Program-made: the position numbers and the translations under genes | Part shown: one piece after another, positions 1 to 8,871 of the stretch | Layout: each line of letters begins with the position of its first letter | Position numbering within the stretch: the first letter of the stretch is position 1 | Origin: Massilia forsythiae | GTDB lineage: Bacteria > Pseudomonadota > Gammaproteobacteria > Burkholderiales > Burkholderiaceae_D | Reading direction: 5' to 3' | NCBI RefSeq assembly: GCF_012849555.1 | Contig: NZ_CP051685.1 | Coordinates: 6,166,600 to 6,230,599 of the forward strand | DNA length: 64,000 nucleotides | Notes under the pieces: generated by a model | What the model saw: the letters and a program-made list of their open reading frames with translations, nothing else | Databases searched by the model: none | What the model was told of the DNA's origin: nothing

Positions 1-620
1 CTGTAGTTGATCAGGCCCTGCTGCTGCAGCGCGCTGGCGGCCTTGGTCACGCCGACGCGGCGCACGCCCAGCGCATGGGCGAGGAATTCGTGGGTCAGGT
101 GGAACTTGTCGGATTGCAGGCGGTCGCGCGTGACCAGCAGCGAACGCGCCAGGCGCGCCTCCAGGACGTGGTAGCGGCTGCAGACCGCGATCTGGATCGC
201 CTGCGCCAGCAGGGTATCGGTATAGCGGTAGAGCACGTGCTGCAGTCCCGGACTGCGGGCGAACTCGGCGCGCAGGTGATCGGCATCGATGCGGCTGGCG
301 ATGCCGGCGCGCTGCACCACGGCGCGCACCTGCATGGTGTCGTGGCCGAGCGCCACGGTGGCGCCCAGCATGCCTTCGCGGCCGACCTGGCCGACCTCGA
401 GCGTCATGCGCCCCTCGGCCACCGCCATCAGCGAGACCAGGCAATCGTGCGGAAAATAGATGTGCCGGATCGGGTCGCCCGGCTCGCACAGCACGGCGCC
501 GATCTCCACCTGCACCTGGTCGAGCGCCTGCGCCATGCCGGCCAGCTCCTCGGATGGGAGCGCGGCAAGCAGCAGGTTGGCACTGTGCTCGACGGCCATC
601 GGCGGAGCGGGAGAATTCAT
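1..620 (-). CDS. Crp/Fnr family transcriptional regulator (C-terminus beyond window)
   Basis: The reading frame is open from an ATG at 620 to the window edge, giving 206 visible residues; the end is missing. Residues about 20-120 match a cyclic-nucleotide-binding-type beta roll (ICEPGDPI-like and HIYFPHDCLVSL segments). Residues about 150-206 form the helix-turn-helix, including the stretch HEFLAHALGVRRVGVTKA followed by the LQQQGLI wing typical of Crp-type regulators. GAGG lies a few bases before the start. The effector is unknown. No FNR-type cysteine cluster is visible, so an oxygen-sensing iron-sulfur role is unlikely. Confidence 0.85.
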   Translation of the reverse strand, partial: MNSPAPPMAVEHSANLLLAALPSEELAGMAQALDQVQVEIGAVLCEPGDPIRHIYFPHDCLVSLMAVAEGRMTLEVGQVGREGMLGATVALGHDTMQVRAVVQRAGIASRIDADHLRAEFARSPGLQHVLYRYTDTLLAQAIQIAVCSRYHVLEARLARSLLVTRDRLQSDKFHLTHEFLAHALGVRRVGVTKAASALQQQGLINY

Positions 621-950
621 CGGAGCCTCACGGTTGACTTCATGGTTCCGGACCGCCGTCCATGCGGCGCCGCGCGCCATCGCCATGCGTTGCGCGCCTG
701 CCCGATCGCGGCGTCCGGATACATCTGCAAACATCCTGGAACCAGCGTACCGGCTGCGCCCAGCCAAGTATGTACGGTGACGCACGGAACATGGTGTTGT
801 TGACAAGGACATCGATGGCAATCACAGCCACTGACTCGCTCGATTTTTTCTTTTTTACAATGTGTGCCAGCGCACGGAATGGATGAGCAAGTCAACCGAC
901 AATAAAGTTGTGCCGCGGAAACAGCGGTTAACTTTTCCACAAGGATTCAC
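621..950. other. Intergenic region, no gene supported
   Basis: This gap separates the divergent Crp/Fnr gene and the small membrane protein gene, so it should hold both promoters. A TTGACA-like hexamer is present near 800 and a T-rich tract near 845-858. No convincing -10 box at proper spacing could be assigned. The short open frames here lack ribosome binding sites and protein-like composition. Confidence 0.4.
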
Positions 951-1181
951 ATGAACAGCCTGGCATGGATCGGCATCATTCTCTGGGGCGTCGTGGTCAC
1001 CGGATTCGGGCTGTTGAGCACTGCCGCCATGCCGCATGCCGAAAGCGGCAGCATGGCGGCGCAAGACGTGGTGCTCCTGATCGGCGGCGGCATCCTGACT
1101 TGCCTGATCGGCCTCACCGGCCTGATGGGCTACATGGGCTGGATCCCGGGCTTGCGAAAAGAACAAAAAAATATCGCCTAA
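951..1181 (+). CDS. Small two-helix membrane protein
   Basis: This 76-residue protein has two hydrophobic segments, about residues 3-25 and 41-65, joined by a short polar loop, and a basic C-terminal tail. AAGGA precedes the ATG. No enzymatic motif is visible and no named family was recognised. It is followed by another membrane micro-protein, and the two may share a transcript that ends at the terminator at 1460-1520. Confidence 0.7.
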   Translation: MNSLAWIGIILWGVVVTGFGLLSTAAMPHAESGSMAAQDVVLLIGGGILTCLIGLTGLMGYMGWIPGLRKEQKNIA

Positions 1182-1272
1182 TGTACGGCATCGTACGGAG
1201 CGGGGCCGGCGGCGGATGGATACTAGCTCTACGGCAAACGCAAGGCCGGTTCAAACCAACGAGGACACTATC

Positions 1273-1419
1273 ATGCTCTACACCATCGCCGTCATTCTCA
1301 TCATCCTGTGGCTGCTTGGCCTGGTCACCTCCTATACCATCGGTGGCTTCATCCACATCCTGCTGGTCGTTGCCGTCATCATGATCCTGGTGCGCCTGAT
1401 CAGTGGCCGAGGCATCTAG
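1273..1419 (+). CDS. lmo0937-type membrane micro-protein (DUF5670-like)
   Basis: This 48-residue protein is almost entirely two membrane helices. It has the order hydrophobic helix, LWLLGL, GGFIHILLV, second helix, then a short basic end (RLISGRGI), which matches the widespread lmo0937/DUF5670 family of unknown function. The ATG at 1273 is preferred over an upstream ATG at 1216 because it has GAGGA upstream and gives the family's usual length. A strong terminator follows 40 bases downstream. Confidence 0.8.
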   Translation: MLYTIAVILIILWLLGLVTSYTIGGFIHILLVVAVIMILVRLISGRGI

Positions 1420-1459
1420 TCTGCCTGACCGTATCCGCACACCCCGCAAGTCCCAGGCG

Positions 1460-1520
1460 ATCCGTTTCGGTGTCGCGCCCCTCTAACCGGTGGCGTGACA
1501 CCGAAACGGATATTTTTTTT
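1460..1520 (+). terminator. Rho-independent terminator just upstream of the OmpA-like gene
   Basis: A perfect 15-bp stem (1460-1474 with 1497-1511) is followed at once by a T-rich tract (1512-1525). It ends only a few bases before the ribosome binding site of the gene starting at 1541, so that gene's own promoter has almost no room downstream of it. Confidence 0.9.
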
Positions 1521-1540
1521 CTTTTTGCAAGGAGACCATC

Positions 1541-2212
1541 ATGCACAAGACATTCATCCAATCGACGCTGTGCGCGACCGTCCTGGCCCTCGCGGCCAGC
1601 GGCTGCGCCGACATGAACGCCACCCAGCGCGGCACCGCCACCGGCGCCGGCGTCGGCGCCGGCCTGGGCGCGATTTTGGGGGCGGCCACGGGCGGTGGCG
1701 GCGGCGGGCGGACCGCGCGCGGCGCGGTGCTGGGCGCCGCCGCGGGCGCGGTGGCCGGCAACGTCTGGTCCAGGCACATGGAACAGCAGCGCCAGGCGAT
1801 GGAGCAAGCCACCCGCGGCACCGGCGTGCAGGTCTCGCAGACCGCCGACAACCGCCTCAAGCTCGAGATCCCGAGCGATATCTCGTTCGATACCGGGCGC
1901 GCCGACGTCAAGCCGAACTTCCGCCCGATCCTGGACCGCTTCGCCGGCACCCTGAACGAGAACCCGGCCACCTTCGTCACCATCGTCGGCCATACCGACA
2001 GCACCGGCGGCGACCAGATCAACCAGCCGCTGTCGCTCGACCGCGCCGCCAGCGCGCGCGACTACCTGGCCGGCCGCGGCATCAACCCGAACCGGATCAC
2101 CGTCGAAGGCCGCGCCGCGCGCGAACCGATCGCTTCCAACAACGATGCCGCCGGCCGCGCGCGCAACCGCCGCGTGGAAATCTACGTCAACGAACCGCAG
2201 CGCCAGGGCTGA
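1541..2212 (+). CDS. OmpA-family lipoprotein with glycine-zipper domain (YiaD-like)
   Basis: This 223-residue protein begins with a lipoprotein signal (lipobox LAASGC, Cys22). A glycine-zipper segment follows at about residues 32-80, rich in GAGVGAGLGA-type repeats that insert in membranes. The C-terminal OmpA domain spans about 105-219. The peptidoglycan-binding residues are present: HTDSTG, then N and LS.DRA, then a terminal RNRRVEI. The expected role is anchoring the outer membrane to the cell wall. AAGGAG precedes the ATG, directly after the upstream terminator. Confidence 0.92.
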   Translation: MHKTFIQSTLCATVLALAASGCADMNATQRGTATGAGVGAGLGAILGAATGGGGGGRTARGAVLGAAAGAVAGNVWSRHMEQQRQAMEQATRGTGVQVSQTADNRLKLEIPSDISFDTGRADVKPNFRPILDRFAGTLNENPATFVTIVGHTDSTGGDQINQPLSLDRAASARDYLAGRGINPNRITVEGRAAREPIASNNDAAGRARNRRVEIYVNEPQRQG

Positions 2213-2802
2213 CCGGTAGACGCAGCGTTTGCCCGTCCACGCGTACCGTACCGCCGGATTCTCCGGCTGTCCCGGTGCATGTCGAACACGTGGACGGCGA
2301 AGCCGCCTCGTCGGCCACGTCTCCCCCTGCCCGAAATGGAGCTGGAGTCACTGCAGGACAGGACCGCCATTTAACATTTCTGTGAGAATCTCCTGCAATT
2401 CTTGCACTAAAGTATCAATTTCATCAGCAGATTTCGCCGCATTCCCGTGCTCATGCGTAGCTGGCGCGGCGCACCGGCAGCATTACGGGCAGGGATACCA
2501 TTTCCTTCACGCGAATGCAAACCAGCCATTTGTCGCGCTCGACTTCGGCTTTTCGGTGAAAACACTATGCAGCCCTGCCATTCCGGCATGGTTCATGCCG
2601 CTCCCCATAAAAGTGCATGGTGTCATTACCTGTATGTATACCCGTTGTAATATTCACACAAAATCTCACACCGATTTGACTTTTTCTTATCAGAAATGGT
2701 CTGATGCCGGCCTCGGCCTGTCTTGACGGCCGGGTACCACAGCAAGGCCCACGCCGTTCGTCCAGAAGACGGCCGGGGTCGCATCAATAAATCGGAGAGA
2801 TT
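2213..2802. other. Long leader region with a degenerate palindromic repeat
   Basis: The first part (about 2213-2330) contains a degraded copy of the palindromic element found intact at 16737-16834. The inner arms CCGTCCACG (2233-2241) and CGTGGACGG (2289-2297) are followed by a GAAGCCGCC...GTCGGCC tail that matches the second copy. The rest, about 2370-2800, is relatively A+T-rich and leads into the TonB-dependent receptor. It probably carries that gene's promoter and leader, but no specific box could be defended. Confidence 0.5.
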
Positions 2803-5661
2803 TTGACTAAGCAATTCGCAGTTAAGCGCAGCGTCCTCGCTGTCGCCCTCACCCTGGCATCGCCCGCCCTCGTCTTCGCACAGGCCGAACAGCCGGTACA
2901 AAAAGTCTATGTGACCGGCTCCAACATCAAGCGCGCCGACAAGGAAGATTCGTCGCCGATTTCGGTCCTGAACGCCAAGGAAATCGCCGCCACCGGCGCC
3001 AACACCGTGGCCGAGCTGCTGCACAATATCCCGGCCTTCGGTTCGGGTACCTCGAACGACATCCAGAACGACAACGGCTTCTCGAAGGGCGTGTCGACCG
3101 CCTCGCTGCGTGGCCTGGGTACCTCCTCGACCCTGGTACTGCTGAACGGCCGCCGCATCGCCGCCTCGGCCTACGCCGACCCGAACAACGGCAAGTCCTC
3201 GGTCTACGACCTGAACAACATCCCGGTCTCGGCCATCGCCCGCGTCGAAGTGTTCAAGGACGGCGCTTCGGCCGTGTACGGTTCCGACGCGATCGCCGGC
3301 GTGGTCAACTTCATCACCAAGGACGACTACCAGGGCGCCGAGATCTCGGCCTCGACCTCGGCCAACGACGACAACGAATTCAAGCGCAACAGCGTCAGCG
3401 GCATCATCGGCTTCGGCGACCTGGAGAAGGACCGCTACAACGGCTTCATCAGCATCGACCTGGCCAAGCGCGGCCACACCGGCATCAAGGACGTCAAGGA
3501 CATTGAGCAGGGCCCGCTGTCGGCCATCAACTACCGCCTGAGCGACTACGGCAGCTACGCTTCCGGCAACCCGTTCGTGTTCCGCGAGCTGAACGCCGGC
3601 CGCGCCAACTTCTCGACCAGCGCCGCCAACGGCCAGTACGTGCGCAACAGCACCGCCGGCTGCCAGGGCAACGTGATCACCGGCGGCCCGCAGTACGGCA
3701 TCGGCCTGACCACCAGCTCGATGCTGACCGGCCGCCAGTTCTGCAACTTCGACATCTGGAACTACTACGAAGCGCAGAGCAAGGGCACCGACATCAACCT
3801 GCTGTCGAAGTTCACCGCCAAGCTGGGCGACAACGTCACCTCGTTCACCGAACTCGGCTTCTCGCGCATCGAACGCGAATACGTCGGTCTGCCGAAGACC
3901 CTGTCGTCGACCTCGGCCACCACCGTGTTCCGCGTCGGCGGCCTGCCGACCACCTACCAGCTGCTGCTGCCGTCGGGCCACCCGGACAACCCGTTCCCGG
4001 GCTACCGCGCAGCACCGGTATTGCGCATGGTCAACAGCGACGGCGGCGCCGAGAACACCAACAAGTCGTACCGCTTCCTGACCGGCCTGCGCGGCACCGC
4101 CGGCGCCTTCGACTGGGAAACCGGTTTCCTGTACAACCGCACCGAGCGCGACGACCTGGGCCACGGCTACCTGTACCGTCCGGTCATCGACCTGATCGCC
4201 AGCCAGAACCGCACCCTGGCCGCCACCATCGCCGATCCGAACGCCGTGCGCGACGTCGACAACACCGGCTACTCGCAAGTCATGCAGCTCGATGCCAAGG
4301 CCTCGACCACCGTCGGCAAGCTGGCCGGCGGCGACATCGGCCTGGCCTTCGGCGGCGAAGTGCGCCAGGAAAAGATCGGCCTGACCTCGGATCCGGAACT
4401 GGCCGCGGGCAACATCATCGGCCTGTCGAACTCGGTGCTGGACGGCCGCCGCGTCGTGAAATCGGCCTTCGTCGAACTGCGCACGCCGTTCACCAAGACC
4501 TTCGAGATGGACTTCGCCGGCCGCTACGACAAGTACCCGAACGCCAAGAGCTTCGTGCCGAAGGTCGGCGCCAAGTGGGAAGCGACCGACAAGATCACCT
4601 TCCGCGGCACCTATGCCGAAGGCTTCCGCGCACCGGCCCTGTCGCAGGTGTCGCCGGGCGGCGTGCAGTCGTTCAACAACGGCTTCGTCGACCCGATCCG
4701 CTGCCCGGACGGCCGCAATCCGGTTTCCGGCGCGGACTCGCTCGACTGCTCGCGCAGCGTCTCGTCGATCTCGACCCCGAACGCCAACCTGAAGAACGAA
4801 ACCTCGAAGAGCTATTCGTTCGGCACCATCATCAACCCGACCCGCAACCTCGACATCCTGATCGACTACTACAAGATTCGCAAGGAAAACGAGACCGCCC
4901 TGCTGTCGGCCAGCTATGTGGCGCAGCACCCGGAACTGTATCCGGGCCTGGCGATCCGCGACAGCAACAACCTGGTCGGCACGAACGGCGCCGTGATCCC
5001 GAACTCGGGCCAGCTGCTGGCGATCAACCGCACCTTCGTCAACCAGGGCAGCACCGAGACCTCGGGCATCGACTTCGAAGTCGCGCACCGCCTGAACCTG
5101 GGCGAGATGGGCCGCCTGTCGACCCGCCTGAACTACACCTACGCGCTGACCTACAAGCGCGCCGAGCGTCCGGGCGAAGTCGAGCACAACCTGGTCGGCA
5201 CCAACGGCGGCATTTCGGACTGGGCGACCTCGGTCGGCGACATCCCGCGCCACCGCTTCAACCTGATCTCGACCTGGAGCCGCGACGTGCACACGGTTAG
5301 CCTGTCGGCCGACTACGTGTCGTCGGTCTCGCTGCTGCGCCGCTACGACAATACCCGCACCTACCCGGTCCCGTTCTGCTACTACGGCAACCCGGCCAAC
5401 ACGCCGTCGGACGTCACCAAGGGCGGCCTGCCGGGCTACCTGGGCGTGAGCCCGAACTGCGAAGTGGATGAATGGCTGACCTTCGGCGCCGCCTATTCGT
5501 ACACCGGCTTCAAGAACTGGACCCTGTCGGCCAACATCAAGAATCTGTTCGACACCAAGGCGCCGTACGATCCGCGCGAAACCAACCTGGGCTTCAACAG
5601 CCAGTTGCACAACGGCATGGGCCGCTACTTCCGCCTGAGCGCGTCGTACAAGTTCAAGTAA
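2803..5661 (+). CDS. TonB-dependent outer-membrane receptor
   Basis: This 952-residue protein has a signal peptide (about 1-26, ending ALVFA), a VYVTG segment usable as a TonB box near residue 34, and a plug domain at about 45-170. The plug has the hallmarks SLRGLG, VLLNGRR, VEVFKDGASAVYGSDAIAGVVN. A 22-strand-type barrel follows, ending KNLFD...YFRLSASYKFK. The plug style matches Xanthomonas-type receptors that import carbohydrates or other large nutrients, but the substrate cannot be read from sequence. The start is TTG with GGAGAG just upstream; no ATG gives a complete signal peptide. A terminator follows. Confidence 0.92.
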   Translation: MTKQFAVKRSVLAVALTLASPALVFAQAEQPVQKVYVTGSNIKRADKEDSSPISVLNAKEIAATGANTVAELLHNIPAFGSGTSNDIQNDNGFSKGVSTASLRGLGTSSTLVLLNGRRIAASAYADPNNGKSSVYDLNNIPVSAIARVEVFKDGASAVYGSDAIAGVVNFITKDDYQGAEISASTSANDDNEFKRNSVSGIIGFGDLEKDRYNGFISIDLAKRGHTGIKDVKDIEQGPLSAINYRLSDYGSYASGNPFVFRELNAGRANFSTSAANGQYVRNSTAGCQGNVITGGPQYGIGLTTSSMLTGRQFCNFDIWNYYEAQSKGTDINLLSKFTAKLGDNVTSFTELGFSRIEREYVGLPKTLSSTSATTVFRVGGLPTTYQLLLPSGHPDNPFPGYRAAPVLRMVNSDGGAENTNKSYRFLTGLRGTAGAFDWETGFLYNRTERDDLGHGYLYRPVIDLIASQNRTLAATIADPNAVRDVDNTGYSQVMQLDAKASTTVGKLAGGDIGLAFGGEVRQEKIGLTSDPELAAGNIIGLSNSVLDGRRVVKSAFVELRTPFTKTFEMDFAGRYDKYPNAKSFVPKVGAKWEATDKITFRGTYAEGFRAPALSQVSPGGVQSFNNGFVDPIRCPDGRNPVSGADSLDCSRSVSSISTPNANLKNETSKSYSFGTIINPTRNLDILIDYYKIRKENETALLSASYVAQHPELYPGLAIRDSNNLVGTNGAVIPNSGQLLAINRTFVNQGSTETSGIDFEVAHRLNLGEMGRLSTRLNYTYALTYKRAERPGEVEHNLVGTNGGISDWATSVGDIPRHRFNLISTWSRDVHTVSLSADYVSSVSLLRRYDNTRTYPVPFCYYGNPANTPSDVTKGGLPGYLGVSPNCEVDEWLTFGAAYSYTGFKNWTLSANIKNLFDTKAPYDPRETNLGFNSQLHNGMGRYFRLSASYKFK

Positions 5662-5694
5662 TCCCCGCCTGAACTGCCGGCCTTGGCCGGACCG

Positions 5695-5726
5695 AGCCGC
5701 CCCGCGCAAGCCGGGCGGCTTTTTTC
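5695..5726 (+). terminator. Intrinsic terminator of the TonB-dependent receptor gene
   Basis: Stem AGCCGCCC (5695-5702) pairs with GGGCGGCT (5713-5720), followed by a T run. Confidence 0.9.
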
Positions 5727-5835
5727 ATGGCCGTGCGCGCCGGCGGCGAGAAAAGCTTGACGCTCAACGCGTTTGCCGGATGCCATGTACCATGCGTCCA
5801 TTCGCGACGAGCGCATCATTATCGAGGAGAACGAC

Positions 5836-6396
5836 ATGAAACATCCCCTGGCGCTTCTGGCCATGCTCGCCTGCGGCGGCGCGGCCACCCTGCCCGCGCT
5901 GGCCCAGGACCTCAAACCGGGCCTGTGGGAAATGTCCAGCACCATCAGCTCGGCCGATCCGCAGGTGCAATCGGCGCTGGCCGCCGTCCAGCAGCACCTG
6001 GCCAGCATGTCGCCCGAACAGCGCGGCGGCCTGGAACGGATGATGCGGCAGAACGGCGTGCAGGCCGACCTGGGCCAGAACGGCAACCTGCGCACCAGGG
6101 TGTGCATGACACGCGAAATGATCGAGCGCAAGGAGTTTCCGGTGCAGCAAGGCGACTGCCGCCAGACCTACACCCGCCTGGCCGCCGACAAGGGCCGCAT
6201 CGCCTTCACCTGCAGCAAGCCGCGCATCAGCGGCGCCGGCGAGATCACCATGGCGAGCGACACCAGCTACCAGGCCCACGTGCACGTCGACAGCCAGGAG
6301 AGCGGCAAGCAGTCGCTGGACACCGACGTCAGCGGCCGCTGGCTGGCCGCCGACTGCGGCAGCCTCCGCCCGGCGCCGTTGCCGAAGACGAAATAA
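5836..6396 (+). CDS. DUF3617 domain periplasmic protein
   Basis: This 186-residue protein has a signal peptide ending near LPALAQ. The family signature LKPGLWEMSS follows immediately, then cysteine-bearing segments (RVCMT, GDCRQ, FTCSK, ADCG). DUF3617 proteins are common exported proteins of unknown function in proteobacteria. The ATG at 5836, preceded by GAGGAGA, is chosen over an upstream in-frame ATG because it starts the signal peptide directly. Confidence 0.85.
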   Translation: MKHPLALLAMLACGGAATLPALAQDLKPGLWEMSSTISSADPQVQSALAAVQQHLASMSPEQRGGLERMMRQNGVQADLGQNGNLRTRVCMTREMIERKEFPVQQGDCRQTYTRLAADKGRIAFTCSKPRISGAGEITMASDTSYQAHVHVDSQESGKQSLDTDVSGRWLAADCGSLRPAPLPKTK

Positions 6397-6697
6397 GACG
6401 GTCCCGGTATTCGGGGTTAGATTCGGGGTCAGAGCACTTTCGGGCACCAGCCATGCCGCCGTGTGCAGCAATTGCACGGTAGACCATCGAAATGTCTTCG
6501 AGGCTATTGCCAGAAATTGTGCTCTGACCCCGAATTGTCGCGTTGCCGGCCCCGAAGGGTCGCTGTCGTCCGGCGCTGCCCCGCTGTCGCGCTGTCCCAT
6601 CCTTCATCCTGCTCAGTACGTTGCCGTACAGTCCGGTCCAGGCGGCCCGGATAGACTCGGTCTTTGAGCAATCTTCCGGCTTTCCCGTTTTCTATTG
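6397..6697. other. Intergenic region holding a small inverted-repeat element
   Basis: Apart from the 115-bp inverted-repeat element at 6421-6535, nothing gene-like is visible. The region must also contain the promoter for the Gcr-family gene, which has no clear ribosome binding site. Confidence 0.5.
6421..6535. repeat. 115-bp MITE-like element with 17-bp perfect terminal inverted repeats
   Basis: The left end ATTCGGGGTCAGAGCAC (6421-6437) is the exact reverse complement of the right end (6519-6535). A partial second copy of the outermost bases (ATTCGGGG, 6409-6416) lies just outside the left end. The internal 80 bases encode nothing. The structure fits a non-autonomous mobile or REP-type element; no transposase is nearby. 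Confidence 0.65.
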
Positions 6698-8869
6698 ATG
6701 CTTGCCATACTCGAATATATCGATCCGCACAGCGACCGTATCGACCTGCTGGTCGATACGGTCGACAAGCTGCGTCCCCGCAATCCGCGCGACTATGCCT
6801 ATGCCGGCGAACAGGTGCGCACGCTGTGCCAACTGCTGAAGGGCAATCCCGAGCAAGCCTGGGCGCTGCGCAGCTACCTGACCACGCTGCTGCAGACGCG
6901 CCGTCACACCAGCCTGTATTCCGACGTCGGCATCCTGTCCAACGACGGCTTCTTCACCGAACTCAGGCGGCGCATCGCCTACCGCATCCTGCCGCCGGCG
7001 CTGGATGAGCTGTACCTGTCCGACACGCTCGACCGCGTGCTGTGCCGCGAAGACGATTACCGGTGGCTGCGCATGGTGCCCAACGGCGACTGGCTCGACC
7101 TGTTCGACGTGATCGCCGCCGCCAGGCCGCCGCAAGCGGATCTGCAAGACCACGCCACCGACCGCGCGCGCCAGGTGACGCTGACCGGCGTGCTGGACGC
7201 GATCCGCACGCTGTCGTGCCGCGTGTGCGCGCAAGGCCTGGAACCGCGCCTGATCCACGCCCACATGGAAATCGAGGAAGTCGATTCGCCGTTCCTGATG
7301 CAGAACATCGAGGCCAACCGCTACCTCGACGAATACGCGCGCCTGATGGCCGGCGAGATCGCGCAGATGGAAGATGCGCGCCATTTGCTGGTGATGCTCG
7401 ACCAGTGCGAGGACGTGGTGCTCAAGATCCGCCGCGGCGCCCTGTCCTCGGGCACCACGGTGGCGCTGACCTACCTGCTGGTGGCGATCACGCAAAGCAT
7501 CGACCGCTTGCGCAAGCTGCTGTTCCTGGTCGACGTCAGCGGCAACCTGCCGGCTGCGCCGACGCTCGACCTGCATGCGCTGGCGCGCGAAGCGGCGCTG
7601 CTGCCCAAGGCGACCGCGCAGCAGAACGCGGCGCTGGCGCAGGCGGCCGTCACGGCATCCGATGAACCGGCCTCGATGCGGCGCATCGCCGCGGTGTCGC
7701 TGGCGCACGAGCTGGCCGAAGCCCACAACACCAAGTACCAGATACGCGGCCTGATGCGCGACAACGTCGACCTGCTGGCGCGCAATGTCACCGAAAACGC
7801 CAGCCGCACCGGCGAGCACTATATCGCCGAGCGGCGCGCGGACCTGCGCGGCATGCTCGGCTCGTCGGCCGGCGCCGGCCTGGTCATCGGCTGCATGGCG
7901 ATCATCAAGATCCTGATCTCCTACATGCACAAGGCGCCGCTGATCGAGGCGCTGCTGTACAGCGTCAACTACGCCTTCGGCTTCATGCTGGTGCATGTGC
8001 TGCACTTCACCATCGCCACCAAGCAGCCGGCCATGACCGCGGCGCGCATCGCCGCCGCGCTGCACAGCAGCCAGCAGGGCGGACGGCGGCAAGTCGACGT
8101 CGACAGCATGGCGACCCTTGTGAACAAGGTCTTCCGTACCCAGATCGTGGCTGTGCTCGGCAACCTGGCGACCGTGATTCCGATGGCCTATCTGCTGGCG
8201 CTCGGTTACTGGTATTTGTTCGGCCAGCACCTGGTGACGCCGGAAAAGGCGCACCACCTGATCGCCGACAGCCATCCCTGGCACTCGCTGGCGCTGCTGC
8301 ACGCCGCGATCGCCGCGGTCTGGCTGTTCGTGTCGGGCCTGGTATCCGGCTACTACGACAACAAGGCGCTGTACACGCGCATGGCGCTGCGGGTGCAGCA
8401 GCTGCGCTGGCTGCGCCGCCTGCTGGGGCAGGAACGCCTGCAGCGCTTCGGGCGCTATCTGGAACACAACCTGGGCGGCTTGATGGGCAATGCAGTGTTC
8501 GGCATCCTGATGGGCGTGACCGGCACGGTCGGCTACCTGCTGGGCCTGCCGCTCGACGTACGCCACGTGACGTTTTCGTCGGCCAACCTGGCGATCGGCT
8601 TCGTCGGCCTGGACCAGCGCATCGACCTGGAGACGCTCGGCTATACGGTGCTGGGCATCGCCCTGATCGGCCTGGTCAACCTGACGGTCAGCTTCAGCCT
8701 GGCGCTGTGGGTGGCGCTGCGCGCACGCAAGGTGCGCTTCCGCCACGGCATCCGCCTGCTGCGCGCACTGGGCGCGCGCCTGCGCAGCGCGCCGCTGGAT
8801 TTCTTCGTCGGCCCACGGGATGCGGATGACGCCCTGCCCGAGCCGGCCAACCCGAGAGGATACAAATAA
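6698..8869 (+). CDS. Gcr-type 'site-specific recombinase' family membrane protein (PF10136-like)
   Basis: This 723-residue protein has a soluble N-terminal half (about 1-385) and about six membrane helices from residue 390 to the end (for example IGCMAIIKILISYM, IPMAYLLALGYWYLF, GIALIGLVNL). The sequence matches the betaproteobacterial family named after gonococcal Gcr. The recombinase label is historical: the polytopic layout and lack of a Tyr or Ser recombinase motif argue for an envelope role. The next gene, a phospholipase D-type lipoprotein, starts two bases after its stop, so the two are probably co-transcribed and may act together on membrane lipid. Confidence 0.82.
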   Translation: MLAILEYIDPHSDRIDLLVDTVDKLRPRNPRDYAYAGEQVRTLCQLLKGNPEQAWALRSYLTTLLQTRRHTSLYSDVGILSNDGFFTELRRRIAYRILPPALDELYLSDTLDRVLCREDDYRWLRMVPNGDWLDLFDVIAAARPPQADLQDHATDRARQVTLTGVLDAIRTLSCRVCAQGLEPRLIHAHMEIEEVDSPFLMQNIEANRYLDEYARLMAGEIAQMEDARHLLVMLDQCEDVVLKIRRGALSSGTTVALTYLLVAITQSIDRLRKLLFLVDVSGNLPAAPTLDLHALAREAALLPKATAQQNAALAQAAVTASDEPASMRRIAAVSLAHELAEAHNTKYQIRGLMRDNVDLLARNVTENASRTGEHYIAERRADLRGMLGSSAGAGLVIGCMAIIKILISYMHKAPLIEALLYSVNYAFGFMLVHVLHFTIATKQPAMTAARIAAALHSSQQGGRRQVDVDSMATLVNKVFRTQIVAVLGNLATVIPMAYLLALGYWYLFGQHLVTPEKAHHLIADSHPWHSLALLHAAIAAVWLFVSGLVSGYYDNKALYTRMALRVQQLRWLRRLLGQERLQRFGRYLEHNLGGLMGNAVFGILMGVTGTVGYLLGLPLDVRHVTFSSANLAIGFVGLDQRIDLETLGYTVLGIALIGLVNLTVSFSLALWVALRARKVRFRHGIRLLRALGARLRSAPLDFFVGPRDADDALPEPANPRGYK

Positions 8870-8871
8870 CC

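Noticed and set aside
2626..5709. Very long open frame on the minus strand opposite the TonB-dependent receptor
   Set aside because: It is a mirror of high-GC coding with repetitive Arg/Val/Ala composition and no start signal; the plus-strand receptor has full family motifs.
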